Assembly: GCF_000935045.1 (NCBI RefSeq)
Contig: NZ_JYKS01000049.1
Coordinates: 1-40,009 of the forward strand
Source: Pseudomonas sp. 10-1B
Lineage (GTDB): Bacteria > Pseudomonadota > Gammaproteobacteria > Pseudomonadales > Pseudomonadaceae
DNA: 40,009 nucleotides
Reading direction: 5' to 3'
In this document: positions 8,247 to 16,679 of the stretch, one piece after another
How positions within the stretch are numbered: the first letter of the stretch is position 1
Layout: the number at the start of each line of letters is the position of its first letter
Notes under the pieces: generated by a model
What the model was told of the DNA's origin: nothing
Databases searched by the model: none
The model's input: the letters and a program-made list of their open reading frames with translations, nothing else
Translations under genes and position numbers: made by a program

Positions 8247-9389
8247 TCAAACCTGTGCGATCCATTTGCGGTGCGTGTGGATCGACATCAGAACGCCAAA
8301 CGCTGACAGCAGCGTCACCAACGAAGTTCCGCCATAGCTGATGAAGGGCAGCGGCACGCCCACCACGGGCAGAAGGCCGCTGACCATCCCGATATTGACG
8401 AACACGTATACAAAGAAGGTCATGGTCAGGCTACCCGCCAGCAGCTTGCCGAACAGGGTCTGCGCCTGGGCAGTGATCATCAGGCCGCGGCCGATCAGCA
8501 GCAGGTAGACGATCAGCAGCAGGCAGATGCCGACCAGGCCGAATTCCTCGCCGAGCACGGCGATAATGAAGTCGGTGTGGCTTTCCGGCAGGAAGTCCAG
8601 GTGCGACTGGGTGCCAAGCAGCCAGCCCTTGCCGAACACGCCACCCGAACCGATCGCCGCCTTGGATTGAATGATGTTCCAGCCGGTGCCCAACGGGTCG
8701 CTTTCCGGGTCGAGGAAAGTCAGTACCCGTTGCTTCTGGTAGTCGTGCATGACGAAGAACCACATCGCCACCGCCACCGGCACCGCGGCCGCCAGCACGC
8801 TGAGGATCCAGCGCCAGCGCAGGCCGCCCATGAACAGCACGAAGGCACCGGAGGCGAGGATCAGCAGCGCCGTGCCCAGGTCAGGCTGGCGCACGATCAG
8901 GATGAACGGCACGCCGATCAGCACGAGGCTGATCGCCACGTGCTTCAGGTGCGGCGGCAAGGTGCGCTTGGACAGGTACCAGGCGATGGTCGCCGGCATG
9001 ATGATCTTCATGAATTCCGAGGGCTGGAAGCGGATCACCCCGGGGATGTTGATCCAGCGCGTGGCGCCCATGGCGTTGTGCCCCATCACGTCCACCACCA
9101 CCAGCAACAGTACCCCGGTCAAGTAGGCCAACGGCACCCAGCGCGCCATGAAGCGCGGCTCCAACTGGGCGATGATGAACATCGACACCAGGCCAATGCC
9201 GAACGAAGTGGCCTGCTTGAGCAGCAGGTCCAGGTTCTTGCCACTGGCCGAGTACAGCACGAACAGGCTACCGGCCGCGAGGGTCAGCAGAATGACCAGC
9301 AAGGGGCCGTCGACATGGATGCGCTGCAGAAAGCTGGCGCGCCGACGCATCACATCCTCGCTGGAGAGCATGCGATCGAAATTGTTCAT
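8247..9389 (-). CDS. rodA: Peptidoglycan glycosyltransferase RodA
   Basis: This 380-aa SEDS-family integral membrane protein polymerises glycan strands for side-wall growth, paired with PBP2. About ten hydrophobic segments are seen. Family marks include ATRWINIPGVIRFQPSEFMK (about residues 111-130), with the catalytic-loop region near HTDFIIAVLGEEFG. The C-terminal GVPLPFISYGGTSL is diagnostic for SEDS proteins. The ATG at 9389 overlaps the mrdA stop as TGATG; a GTG one codon upstream and an ATG at residue 14 (MRRRAS) are alternatives. Tight coupling to mrdA reflects the one-to-one complex of the two proteins. Confidence 0.96.
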   Translation of the reverse strand: MNNFDRMLSSEDVMRRRASFLQRIHVDGPLLVILLTLAAGSLFVLYSASGKNLDLLLKQATSFGIGLVSMFIIAQLEPRFMARWVPLAYLTGVLLLVVVDVMGHNAMGATRWINIPGVIRFQPSEFMKIIMPATIAWYLSKRTLPPHLKHVAISLVLIGVPFILIVRQPDLGTALLILASGAFVLFMGGLRWRWILSVLAAAVPVAVAMWFFVMHDYQKQRVLTFLDPESDPLGTGWNIIQSKAAIGSGGVFGKGWLLGTQSHLDFLPESHTDFIIAVLGEEFGLVGICLLLIVYLLLIGRGLMITAQAQTLFGKLLAGSLTMTFFVYVFVNIGMVSGLLPVVGVPLPFISYGGTSLVTLLSAFGVLMSIHTHRKWIAQV

Positions 9390-11278
9390 CACAGGGCCGA
9401 TTCCTGGGTAACGGTGGCAGGCGCGAACTCGGACTTGAGCCGGCCATTTTCATCGAGCAGCCAGGCATCCATGATCTGGCGGACCACCGGCGCGGCGACA
9501 CCCGAGCCGGACTCACCGTTCTCGACCATCACCGAGACCACGATCTTCGGGGCTTCGGCCGGGGCAAAGGCGACGAACAGGGCGTGGTCGCGGTGGCGCT
9601 CCTGGAGCTTGTTGCGGTCGTACTTCTCGCCCTGCTTGATCGCCACCACCTGGGCGGTACCGCTCTTGCCGGCAATACGGTACTGGGAGCCGATGGCCGC
9701 CTTGCGCGCAGTACCGCGGGCGTTGTGCATCACCTGCTCCATGCCATGGGTGACCTTGGCCCAGTCGGACTTGTCACGCAGCACGATGTTCTCCATCGGG
9801 TTGTCGTCCACCGGCGGCTGGCCTTCGATGGTCTTGGCCAGGTGGGGGCGGTTCCACACGCCCTTGTTGGCGATCAGCGCGGTGGCCTGGGCCAGTTGCA
9901 GCGGTGTGGTCTGCATGTAGCCCTGGCCGATGCCAAGGATCAGGGTTTCGCCGGGGAACCAGGCCTGGCGGCGGGTGGCGCGCTTCCATTCGCGCGACGG
10001 CATGAGCCCGGCGGACTCCTCGAACATGTCGAGGGAAACCCGCTGGCCGATGCCGAACTTGTTCATGTAGCTGGACAACCGATCGATGCCCATCTTGTGC
10101 GCAAGGTCGTAGAAGTAGGTGTCGTTGGAGCGCATGATCGCGCTGTCCAGGTCGACCCAGCCATCGCCGGAACGGTTCCAGTTACGGTATTTGTGATCGT
10201 AGTTGGGCAACTGGTAGTAGCCCGGGTCGAATACCCGGCTGCTGGCATTGACCACGCCGCTGTCCAGGCCGGCGATGGCCACCGCCGGCTTGATGGTCGA
10301 GCCCGGCGGGTACAGGCCGCGCAGCACGCGGTTGAACAGCGGCCGGTCGATCGAGTCGCGCAGTTCGGCATAGGCCTTGAAGCTGATGCCGGTGACGAAC
10401 AGGTTGGGGTCGAAGCTGGGCTGGCTGACCATCGCCAGCACCTCGCCGGTACGCGGGTCGAGCGCCACCACCGCGCCACGGCGGCCTCCCAGGGCGGCTT
10501 CGGCGGCCTCCTGCAGCTTGATGTCCAGGCTCAGCACGATGTCCTTGCCCGGCTTCGGGTCGGTGCGCTTGAGCACCCGCAGCACACGGCCACGGGCGTT
10601 GGTTTCGACTTCCTCGTAGCCGACCTGCCCGTGCAGGGCGTCTTCGTAGAAGCGCTCGATGCCGGTCTTGCCGATATGGTGGGTGCCGCTGTAGTTCACT
10701 GGGTCGAGCGTTTTCAGCTCTTTCTCGTTGATACGCCCCACATAACCCACCGAATGGGCGAAATGCGCCCCCTGCGGGTAGTGCCGCACCAGCTGGGCCA
10801 CCACTTCCACGCCCGGCAGGCGGAACTGGTTCACTGCTACGCGGGCGATCTGCTCTTCGTTGAGCTCGAACAGGATCGGCACCGGCTCGAACGGCCGGCG
10901 ACCTTGGCGCATGCGCTTCTCGAACAGGGCGCGGTCATCGGCTGTGAGCCCCAGCACTTCGACGATGGTATCCAGCACTTCCTGCCAGTTGCCCGCACGT
11001 TCGCGGGTCATCGACAGGCTGAAGCTAGGCCGGTTGTCGGCGATGATCACCCCGTTGCGGTCGAAGATCAGCCCGCGGGTCGGCGGGATCGGCTGCACAT
11101 GCACCCGGTTGTTCTCCGACAGCGTCGAGTGATAGTCGTACTGGATGATCTGCAGGTAGTACAGCCGCGCGATCAGCACGCAAATAAGCAGCATGATCGC
11201 CACTGCGCCGACCACGACGCGGTTGCGCACCAGGCGGGCGTCTTTCTCGTGGTCCTTGAGACGGATCGGCTGCGACAT
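9389..11278 (-). CDS. mrdA: Penicillin-binding protein 2 (elongasome transpeptidase)
   Basis: This 629-aa class B penicillin-binding protein cross-links peptidoglycan during rod elongation and activates RodA. It has a single N-terminal membrane anchor (about 21-43). The PBP dimerisation/pedestal domain occupies about 60-235. In the transpeptidase domain the nucleophile is S327 in GSTIK (K330), followed by SND (in MRSNDTYF) and KSGTAQ. All catalytic motifs are intact. It is followed by rodA with a 1-bp overlap and preceded by rlmH. In P. aeruginosa it is named pbpA. Confidence 0.97.
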   Translation of the reverse strand: MSQPIRLKDHEKDARLVRNRVVVGAVAIMLLICVLIARLYYLQIIQYDYHSTLSENNRVHVQPIPPTRGLIFDRNGVIIADNRPSFSLSMTRERAGNWQEVLDTIVEVLGLTADDRALFEKRMRQGRRPFEPVPILFELNEEQIARVAVNQFRLPGVEVVAQLVRHYPQGAHFAHSVGYVGRINEKELKTLDPVNYSGTHHIGKTGIERFYEDALHGQVGYEEVETNARGRVLRVLKRTDPKPGKDIVLSLDIKLQEAAEAALGGRRGAVVALDPRTGEVLAMVSQPSFDPNLFVTGISFKAYAELRDSIDRPLFNRVLRGLYPPGSTIKPAVAIAGLDSGVVNASSRVFDPGYYQLPNYDHKYRNWNRSGDGWVDLDSAIMRSNDTYFYDLAHKMGIDRLSSYMNKFGIGQRVSLDMFEESAGLMPSREWKRATRRQAWFPGETLILGIGQGYMQTTPLQLAQATALIANKGVWNRPHLAKTIEGQPPVDDNPMENIVLRDKSDWAKVTHGMEQVMHNARGTARKAAIGSQYRIAGKSGTAQVVAIKQGEKYDRNKLQERHRDHALFVAFAPAEAPKIVVSVMVENGESGSGVAAPVVRQIMDAWLLDENGRLKSEFAPATVTQESAL

Positions 11279-11294
11279 CGGACTGCTTACAGGC

Positions 11295-11762
11295 TCATTT
11301 GTGGTAAGGGTGCCCGGACAATACGGTCCAGGCGCGGTAGATCTGCTCGCCGATGAGTATCCTTACCAACGGGTGCGGCAGGGTCAGCGGCGACAGCGAC
11401 CAGCGTTGCTCGGCGCGCGCGCAGACCTCAGGCGCCAGGCCTTCCGGACCGCCCACCATCAAATTCACCGTACGCGCATCCAGGCGCCAGCGGTCCAGCT
11501 CGGTCGCCAGCTGCTCGGTACTCCAGGGCTTGCCATGGACCTCGAGGGTGACGATGCGTTCCCCAGGCTGGACCTTGCTCAGCATGGCTTCGCCCTCCTG
11601 ACGGATCAGGCGGGCGACGTCGGCATTCTTGCCACGGGTGTTCAGCGGGATTTCCACCAGCTCCAGCGACAGCTCGGCGGGCAGGCGCTTGGCATATTCA
11701 TGCCAGCCTTCCTCGACCCACTTCGGCATGCGCGAGCCGACCGCGATCAGGCGCAGACGCAC
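11295..11762 (-). CDS. rlmH: 23S rRNA (pseudouridine-1915 N3) methyltransferase RlmH
   Basis: This 155-aa SPOUT-class (knotted) methyltransferase modifies pseudouridine 1915 in helix 69 of 23S rRNA on assembled 70S ribosomes. MVGGPEGL (SAM-binding knot) and the C-terminal GHPYHK tail that reaches the substrate are both present. The start is a GTG at 11762 with a strong AAGGA 7-8 bases upstream. It gives exactly the standard length, whereas the longer frame reads into non-homologous sequence. It lies 10 bp after rsfS and 16 bp before mrdA, so ribosome maturation and wall-synthesis genes share an operon, as is widespread in proteobacteria. Confidence 0.96.
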   Translation of the reverse strand: MRLRLIAVGSRMPKWVEEGWHEYAKRLPAELSLELVEIPLNTRGKNADVARLIRQEGEAMLSKVQPGERIVTLEVHGKPWSTEQLATELDRWRLDARTVNLMVGGPEGLAPEVCARAEQRWSLSPLTLPHPLVRILIGEQIYRAWTVLSGHPYHK

Positions 11763-11772
11763 GGCGCTTTCC

Positions 11773-12192
11773 TTATTCGCGGTCTTTGAGCTTGTCGGAA
11801 TACTCGTGGGCATGGTCCGGGCTGTGGTGCTTGCCATCGGCGGCACGGCTTTGCTCGGCACCCTGCCACAGGCGCTCCAGGTCGTAGAACTGGCGGGCAG
11901 CGGCGGTCATCATGTGCACGATGACATCGTTCAGGTCCAGCAGCACCCAGTCGCTGTCGCCCTTGCCTTCTTCACCCAGTGGCTGGGCGCCCTTGGCCTT
12001 GACCGCTTCGCGGACCTTTTCCAGCATCGCGTTGATCTGGCGGTTGGAGGTACCGGTGGCAATGATCATGTAGTCGGTCAGGCTGTGCTTTTCGCGCACG
12101 TCGATGACCTGGATGTCCTGGGCCTTGACGTCTTCCAGCGCTGCCTTGGTCAGGGCGACCAGTTCTTCGCCGTAAATTTTCTGCTTGGTCAT
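11773..12192 (-). CDS. rsfS: Ribosomal silencing factor RsfS
   Basis: This 139-aa protein of the Iojap/RsfS family binds ribosomal protein uL14 and blocks joining of the 30S and 50S subunits, damping translation when nutrients are short. The family signature runs from about residue 22: DIQVIDVREKHSLTDYMII, then ATGTSNRQINA and DWVLLDLNDVIVHMM. The start at 12192 (MTKQK) was chosen over the longer open frame, which lacks homology. It follows nadD with a 43-bp gap and precedes rlmH. The last 20 or so residues are charged and variable. Confidence 0.95.
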   Translation of the reverse strand: MTKQKIYGEELVALTKAALEDVKAQDIQVIDVREKHSLTDYMIIATGTSNRQINAMLEKVREAVKAKGAQPLGEEGKGDSDWVLLDLNDVIVHMMTAAARQFYDLERLWQGAEQSRAADGKHHSPDHAHEYSDKLKDRE

Positions 12193-12235
12193 ATAAAACT
12201 CGTTCAACTCGTTGGATGAGGCGCCAGAGGCACCG

Positions 12236-12895
12236 TCAGTTGGGCGCACGATACAGTTCGTGCGCCTCGATGTAGGCCAGTACGGCGTCCGGCACCAGGA
12301 ACCTCACCGATTTGCCGCTGGCCAGCAGCTGTCGGATCTGTGTAGCCGACACCGCAAGCGGCGTCTGCCAGACGAACGAAATGTTTCCCGCCGGGCCGGA
12401 CATGGCGGTGGGATCGCTCTCCGAGCGCGCAGCCAGCAGGTTGCGCAGCTCGTCAGGGGGTTCTACGTCGGCATCCGGGCGTTGCAGCACCAGGATGTGA
12501 CAGTGTTGCAACAGTTCTTCCCAGCGGTGCCAGCCAGGCAGGCCACAGAAGGCATCCCAGCCCACTACCAGGAACAGCTGGTCGTTGAGCGCCAGTTCGG
12601 CGCGGATCGATTCCAACGTGTCGATGGTGTACGACGGCTTGTCGCGCGCCAGCTCCCGGGCATCCACGCTCAGGCAGGGCACGCCCTGCACGGCGCTTTG
12701 CACCATCGCCAGGCGATCCTGCGCGCCCACCTGCGGAGTGTCGCGGTGCGGCGGCCTGGCGTTGGGCAGCAGGCGCAACTCGTCCAGCCCCATGAACTCG
12801 GCCACTTCCAGCGCGCTGCGCAGGTGGCCGATGTGCACGGGGTCGAAGGTGCCGCCTAGAATGCCGATGCGCCGGACTGCCTGGGCCTTGCTCAA
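12236..12895 (-). CDS. nadD: Nicotinate-nucleotide adenylyltransferase NadD
   Basis: This 219-aa cytoplasmic enzyme joins ATP and nicotinate mononucleotide to give deamido-NAD, a late step of NAD synthesis. The nucleotidyltransferase signature GGTFDPVHIGH is at residues 14-24, and the second motif, VSATQIRQLL, is near 188. The start is a TTG. No ATG or GTG is available between the proA stop and the conserved core, and AGGAG lies about 10 bases upstream. The start is 1 bp from the proA stop, so the genes are co-transcribed. TTG probably keeps expression low. Confidence 0.95.
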   Translation of the reverse strand: MSKAQAVRRIGILGGTFDPVHIGHLRSALEVAEFMGLDELRLLPNARPPHRDTPQVGAQDRLAMVQSAVQGVPCLSVDARELARDKPSYTIDTLESIRAELALNDQLFLVVGWDAFCGLPGWHRWEELLQHCHILVLQRPDADVEPPDELRNLLAARSESDPTAMSGPAGNISFVWQTPLAVSATQIRQLLASGKSVRFLVPDAVLAYIEAHELYRAPN

Positions 12896-12896
12896 C

Positions 12897-14168
12897 TCAG
12901 CAGGACTCCTGGCCGCGCAGCTGGCCGTCGCCGATCACCACGTATTTTTCGCAGGTCAGGCCTTCCAGGCCGACCGGGCCGCGGGCATGCAGCTTGTCGG
13001 TGGAAATGCCGATTTCCGCGCCCAGGCCGTACTCGAAGCCATCGGCGAAGCAAGTCGGGGTGTTGAGCATGACCGACGCCGAGTCGACCTCGGCCATGAA
13101 CTGGCGGGCTTCACCCTGGTGTTCGCTGATGATCGAGTCGGTGTGGTGCGAGCCATAGTGGTTGATATGCTCGATGGCCTGGTCCAGGCCATCCAAGACG
13201 CGGATCGACAGGATCGCATCCAGGTACTCGGTGTGCCAGTCGGCCTCGGTGGCCGGCTTGGCGTCGATGATCGCCCGGGTGCGCTCGCAGCCACGCAGTT
13301 CCACGCCCTTTTCCTGGAAGCGGCGAGCCATCTCCGGCAGGAAGCGCTCGGCCACCTGCTGGTCGACCAGCAGCGTTTCCATGGCGCCACAGATGCCATA
13401 GCGGTAGGTCTTGGCGTTGAAGGCCACGCGCCAGGCCTTGTCCAGGTCGGCATGCTGGCTGACGTAGACATGGCAGATGCCGTCCAGGTGCTTGATCACC
13501 GGCACACGGGCATCGCGGCTGATGCGCTCGATCAGGCCACGGCCGCCGCGCGGCACGATGACATCGACGAACTCGGGCATGCTGATCAGCGCGCCCACGG
13601 CTTCGCGGTCGGTAGTCTCGACCACCTGCACCACGGCTGCCGGCAGGCCGGCTGCGGCCAGGCCACGCTGGATGCAGGTGGCGATGGCGCGGTTGGAGTG
13701 AATGGCTTCGGAGCCGCCACGCAGGATGGTCGCGTTACCCGACTTCAGGCACAGGCTGGCGGCATCGATGGTCACGTTCGGGCGCGACTCGTAGATGATC
13801 CCGATCACCCCCAGCGGCGTACGCATCTTGCCGACCTGGATACCCGATGGGCGGTAGCTCATGTCGCGGATGGCACCGACCGGGTCCGGCAGGCTGGCCA
13901 CCTGGCGCAGGCCTGTGATCATGCCGTCGATACGCGCCGGGGTCAGCGCCAGGCGGTCGAGCAGCGCTGGCTCCAGGCCGTTGGCGCGGCCGGCGGCCAG
14001 GTCTAGCTCGTTGGCGGCAGTCAGCTCGGCACGGGCGGCGTCCAGCGCATCGGCGGCGGCTTGCAGGGCACGGTTCTTCTGCGCGGTGCTGGCACGGCCG
14101 ATCACCCGGGAGGCGTCACGGGCAGCGCGACCCAGGCGGGTCATATAGTCAAGAACGGACTCAGTCAT
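12897..14168 (-). CDS. proA: Gamma-glutamyl phosphate reductase ProA
   Basis: This 423-aa NADPH-dependent enzyme reduces gamma-glutamyl phosphate to glutamate semialdehyde, the second step of proline synthesis. It has the aldehyde-dehydrogenase fold. Visible marks are MRTPLGVIGIIYESRPNVT (115-133), SGNATILRGGSEA and the probable catalytic cysteine C260 in YGICGAMETLLV. Length is standard. It is the first gene of the leftward cluster. A perfect TATAAT (minus strand, 14203-14208) lies 35 bp upstream of the start. Confidence 0.97.
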   Translation of the reverse strand: MTESVLDYMTRLGRAARDASRVIGRASTAQKNRALQAAADALDAARAELTAANELDLAAGRANGLEPALLDRLALTPARIDGMITGLRQVASLPDPVGAIRDMSYRPSGIQVGKMRTPLGVIGIIYESRPNVTIDAASLCLKSGNATILRGGSEAIHSNRAIATCIQRGLAAAGLPAAVVQVVETTDREAVGALISMPEFVDVIVPRGGRGLIERISRDARVPVIKHLDGICHVYVSQHADLDKAWRVAFNAKTYRYGICGAMETLLVDQQVAERFLPEMARRFQEKGVELRGCERTRAIIDAKPATEADWHTEYLDAILSIRVLDGLDQAIEHINHYGSHHTDSIISEHQGEARQFMAEVDSASVMLNTPTCFADGFEYGLGAEIGISTDKLHARGPVGLEGLTCEKYVVIGDGQLRGQESC

Positions 14169-14202
14169 GGGTTCGGTGTCTTGGCGAAGGGGAAATCGGC
14201 TG

Positions 14203-14208
14203 ATTATA
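14203..14208 (-). promoter_or_regulatory. -10 element of the proA-nadD-rsfS promoter
   Basis: TATAAT on the minus strand, 35 bp before the proA ATG, would start transcription near 14196 with a leader of under 30 bases. I see no good -35 at the usual distance, so an activator or a weak -35 is likely. Confidence 0.45.
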
Positions 14209-14293
14209 ACTGTCGCGTAGGTGTACGCCCAGCGGCGGGTGGCGGATGGTAGAAAATGGCCGGGGGGAGGAGCTGGCTATAGGGGTCGCCCAA

Positions 14294-14576
14294 GTGTTCA
14301 GTTCGGGGGCTCTGGCGCCTGGGAGATCGAGCGCCGCCCGCGCGGCGCTTCGCGGGCAAGCCCGCTCCTACGTTTGTTTCGGGCCAGTGAGTCCTATGGC
14401 AATTGCGCGCGACCGCCTTGGCGCATGGCTCGATATCGCGTCGTACAAACAAGGCGGTCGCGCGCGGATGTCACAGGAATAATTGGCCCGAAACAAACGT
14501 AGGAGCGGGCTTGCCCGCGAAGCGCCGCGCGGGCGGCGCTCGATCTCCCAGGCGCCGAACCTCCCAAGACGAACAC
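14294..14576. repeat. Large palindromic element, copy 1 (about 283 bp)
   Basis: This near-perfect giant inverted repeat fills the gap between the divergent proA and DNA-glycosylase genes. Arms 14314-14386 and 14484-14556 are identical over all 73 bp. Weaker symmetry extends out to GTGTTC (14294) and GAACAC (14576). An inner 15-bp perfect stem (14406-14420 with 14450-14464) flanks a 29-base asymmetric loop containing CGATATCG. Each arm carries a REP-like core (CGCGGGCAAGCCCGCTCCTA) and CGTTTGTTTCGGGCC. A second, diverged copy lies at the window's right end in opposite orientation. No protein is encoded; open frames on both strands here mirror each other. The remaining parts of this gap (14169-14293 and 14577-14687) hold the proA promoter and the leader of the next gene only. 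Confidence 0.9.
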
Positions 14577-14687
14577 CTCCCCCCCCACCAATGAAACATG
14601 CAGACACCAATGAATCGCACCACCGATTCAGCCTCGATTAAGCCATTCATTGCTATCATCCCGCCTTTCCAGCCACGAACCGCCCGC

Positions 14688-15356
14688 ATGCCAGCCCTGC
14701 CCGACAGCTTTTTCGACCGCGACGCCCAGACCTTGGCCAAGGCCCTGCTGGGCAAGGTCATCCGCCACCGCCACGGCGACCTGTGGCTGGCCGCGCGCAT
14801 CATCGAGACCGAGGCCTACTACCTCAGCGACAAAGGCAGCCATGCCTCGCTCGGCTATACCGAAAAGCGCAAGGCCCTGTTCCTCGATGGCGGGCACATC
14901 TACATGTATTACGCCCGTGGCGGCGACTCGCTGAACTTCAGCGCCCACGGGCCGGGCAACGCGGTGCTGATCAAGTCTGCCTACCCTTGGCAGGACGCCC
15001 TGTCGGGCCCCAACAGCCTGGCGCAGATGCAACTGAACAACCCCGACGCCAGTGGCAACCTGCGCCCGGCCGAGCGCCTGTGCGCCGGGCAGACCTTGCT
15101 GTGCCGGGCCCTGGGCCTGAAAGTGCCGCACTGGGACGCCCAGCGCTTCGACCCAGAACGCCTGTACGTCGAAGATTGCGGCAACCCCGTGCCACGGGTG
15201 ATCCAGGCTCCCCGCCTAGGTATCCCGCACGGGCGCGACGAGCACCTGCCCTACCGCTTCGTCGACGCCGAATACGCCCGCTTCTGCACGCGGAACCCAT
15301 TACGTCGCGGCCAAGTCGAAGGCCGAGACTTCTACACTCTCGAACAAGGAAGCTGA
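14688..15356 (+). CDS. DNA-3-methyladenine glycosylase (AAG/MPG family)
   Basis: This 222-aa base-excision repair enzyme removes alkylated purines such as 3-methyladenine. It belongs to the Pfam Pur_DNA_glyco (human AAG) family, not the helix-hairpin-helix AlkA/Tag types. Family segments are TLAKALLGKVI (15-25), the catalytic-glutamate region RIIETEAYY, then HASLGYTEK, FLDGGHIYMYYARGG and the NAVLIKS block. The frame is open from 14598, but homology begins at about LPDSFFDRD, so I start at the ATG at 14688. Its ribosome site is weak. TATCAT at 14654-14659 is a possible -10, giving a very short leader. The DedA-PAP2 gene follows after 3 bp, so they probably share a transcript. Confidence 0.93.
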   Translation: MPALPDSFFDRDAQTLAKALLGKVIRHRHGDLWLAARIIETEAYYLSDKGSHASLGYTEKRKALFLDGGHIYMYYARGGDSLNFSAHGPGNAVLIKSAYPWQDALSGPNSLAQMQLNNPDASGNLRPAERLCAGQTLLCRALGLKVPHWDAQRFDPERLYVEDCGNPVPRVIQAPRLGIPHGRDEHLPYRFVDAEYARFCTRNPLRRGQVEGRDFYTLEQGS

Positions 15357-15359
15357 ACC

Positions 15360-16676
15360 ATGAGCCAGTGGCTCGACAGCCTGACCGGCTGGCTCAGTAC
15401 CAACCCGCAATGGCTTGGCCTGGCAATTTTCCTGGTGGCCTGCGTCGAGTGCCTGGCCATTGCCGGCATCGTCGTGCCGGGCACCGTGCTGCTGTTCGCT
15501 GTCGCGGTACTGGCCGGCAGCGGCGCCTTCAGCCTGGGCGAAACGCTGTTGCTGGGTTTTCTCGGCGGCCTGCTGGGCGATGCCTTGTCGTACACGGTGG
15601 GCAAGCACTTCCACCAGAACATCCGCCGCCTGCCGCTACTGCGCCATCACCCGGAATGGATCGGCAGCGCCGAAGCCTACTTCCAGCGCTACGGCATCGC
15701 CAGCCTGCTGGTAGGCCGCTTCATCGGCCCGCTGCGGCCGATGCTGCCGATGGTCGCCGGCATGTTCGACATGCCGCTGCCGCGCTTCATCGCTGTCAGC
15801 CTGGTGGCCGGGGCCGGCTGGTCGGTGGCCTACCTGCTGCCCGGCTGGGCCACCGGCGCGGCTATGCGCCTGCCCCTGCCGGAAGGCTTCTGGCTGGATG
15901 CCGGGATCATCGCCGGCACCCTGGCCATCATCATCGGGCTAAGCCTGAACAGCAGCATTCGCGATCAGCGCCACGGCACCCGGCTGATCGCCGGCATGAG
16001 CTTCGTTGCCCTGGCCGGAGTGTTCCTTGGCTGGCCATACCTGCACGAGTTCGACCAAGGCGTCATGACCCTGGTGCAGGAGCACCGTAGCCAAGCCATC
16101 GATGGCACCGTGGTGCTGGTGACCCGGCTGGGCGACTTCCGCACCCAACTGTTCCTCGGCGGCCTGCTCACCGGCCTGCTGCTGCTTGCCCGGCAGTGGC
16201 GGCATGCAGTGTTTGCCGCAGCTGCGCTGATGGGCACGGCGATTGCCAATGGCACACTGAAATGGCTGTTCGCCCGGGCCCGCCCGGAGGTATTGAGCGA
16301 CCCGCTGACCAGCTACAGCATGCCCAGCGGTCACAGCTCGGCGTCGTTCGCGTTCTTCCTGGTGATGGCGGTGCTGGCAGGGCGTGGCCAGCCGCCGCGC
16401 ATGCGCCTGACCTGGATAATGCTGGGTTGCCTCCCGGCGCTGGCGATAGCCCTGTCGCGGGTGTACCTGGGGGCGCACTGGCCAACCGACATCCTCGCTG
16501 GGGCGCTGCTGGCGTGCTGCGTGTGCGCGCTTAGCCTGGCACTGGTGCAACGGCAGCAGACACTGCCAGCCTTGCCGCAGCGAGTGTGGTGGCTGGTGCT
16601 GCCGGCGTGTGTGGCGTTGCTGGCATTCTTTGCCATGCATGCGTTGCCGCAGGCTTTGGTCAGGTATCAGTATTGA
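15360..16676 (+). CDS. DedA (VTT) - PAP2 phosphatase fusion membrane protein
   Basis: This 438-aa inner-membrane protein joins two domains. Residues about 20-200 are a DedA/VTT domain: VECLAIAGIVVPG with acidic E30, then VGRFIGPLRPMLPMVAG with R120 and R126. Members of this family move undecaprenyl phosphate or other phospholipids across the membrane. Residues about 210-400 are a PAP2 phosphatase with all three motifs: K301-x6-R308-P, PSGHS (322-326) and SR-x5-H373-x3-D377. A reasonable inference is coupled dephosphorylation of undecaprenyl pyrophosphate (or another lipid phosphate) and its return to the inner face. I recall such fusions in other pseudomonads, but the substrate is not known. 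AAGGAAG at the end of the glycosylase gene serves as its ribosome site. Confidence 0.92.
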   Translation: MSQWLDSLTGWLSTNPQWLGLAIFLVACVECLAIAGIVVPGTVLLFAVAVLAGSGAFSLGETLLLGFLGGLLGDALSYTVGKHFHQNIRRLPLLRHHPEWIGSAEAYFQRYGIASLLVGRFIGPLRPMLPMVAGMFDMPLPRFIAVSLVAGAGWSVAYLLPGWATGAAMRLPLPEGFWLDAGIIAGTLAIIIGLSLNSSIRDQRHGTRLIAGMSFVALAGVFLGWPYLHEFDQGVMTLVQEHRSQAIDGTVVLVTRLGDFRTQLFLGGLLTGLLLLARQWRHAVFAAAALMGTAIANGTLKWLFARARPEVLSDPLTSYSMPSGHSSASFAFFLVMAVLAGRGQPPRMRLTWIMLGCLPALAIALSRVYLGAHWPTDILAGALLACCVCALSLALVQRQQTLPALPQRVWWLVLPACVALLAFFAMHALPQALVRYQY

Positions 16677-16679
16677 TGT

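Noticed and set aside
8230..8265. Start of sltB1 inside rodA at 8265
   Set aside because: It would put a polar 12-residue extension before the signal peptide. The ATG at 8229 begins the signal peptide directly and has a ribosome site.
14246..14594. Small open frames on both strands within the palindrome
   Set aside because: The peptides from the two strands are near copies of each other because the DNA is an inverted repeat. They reflect symmetry, not coding.
14598..14687. N-terminal extension of the DNA glycosylase from the ATG at 14598
   Set aside because: The extra 30 residues have no family match, and the conserved domain begins just after the ATG at 14688.
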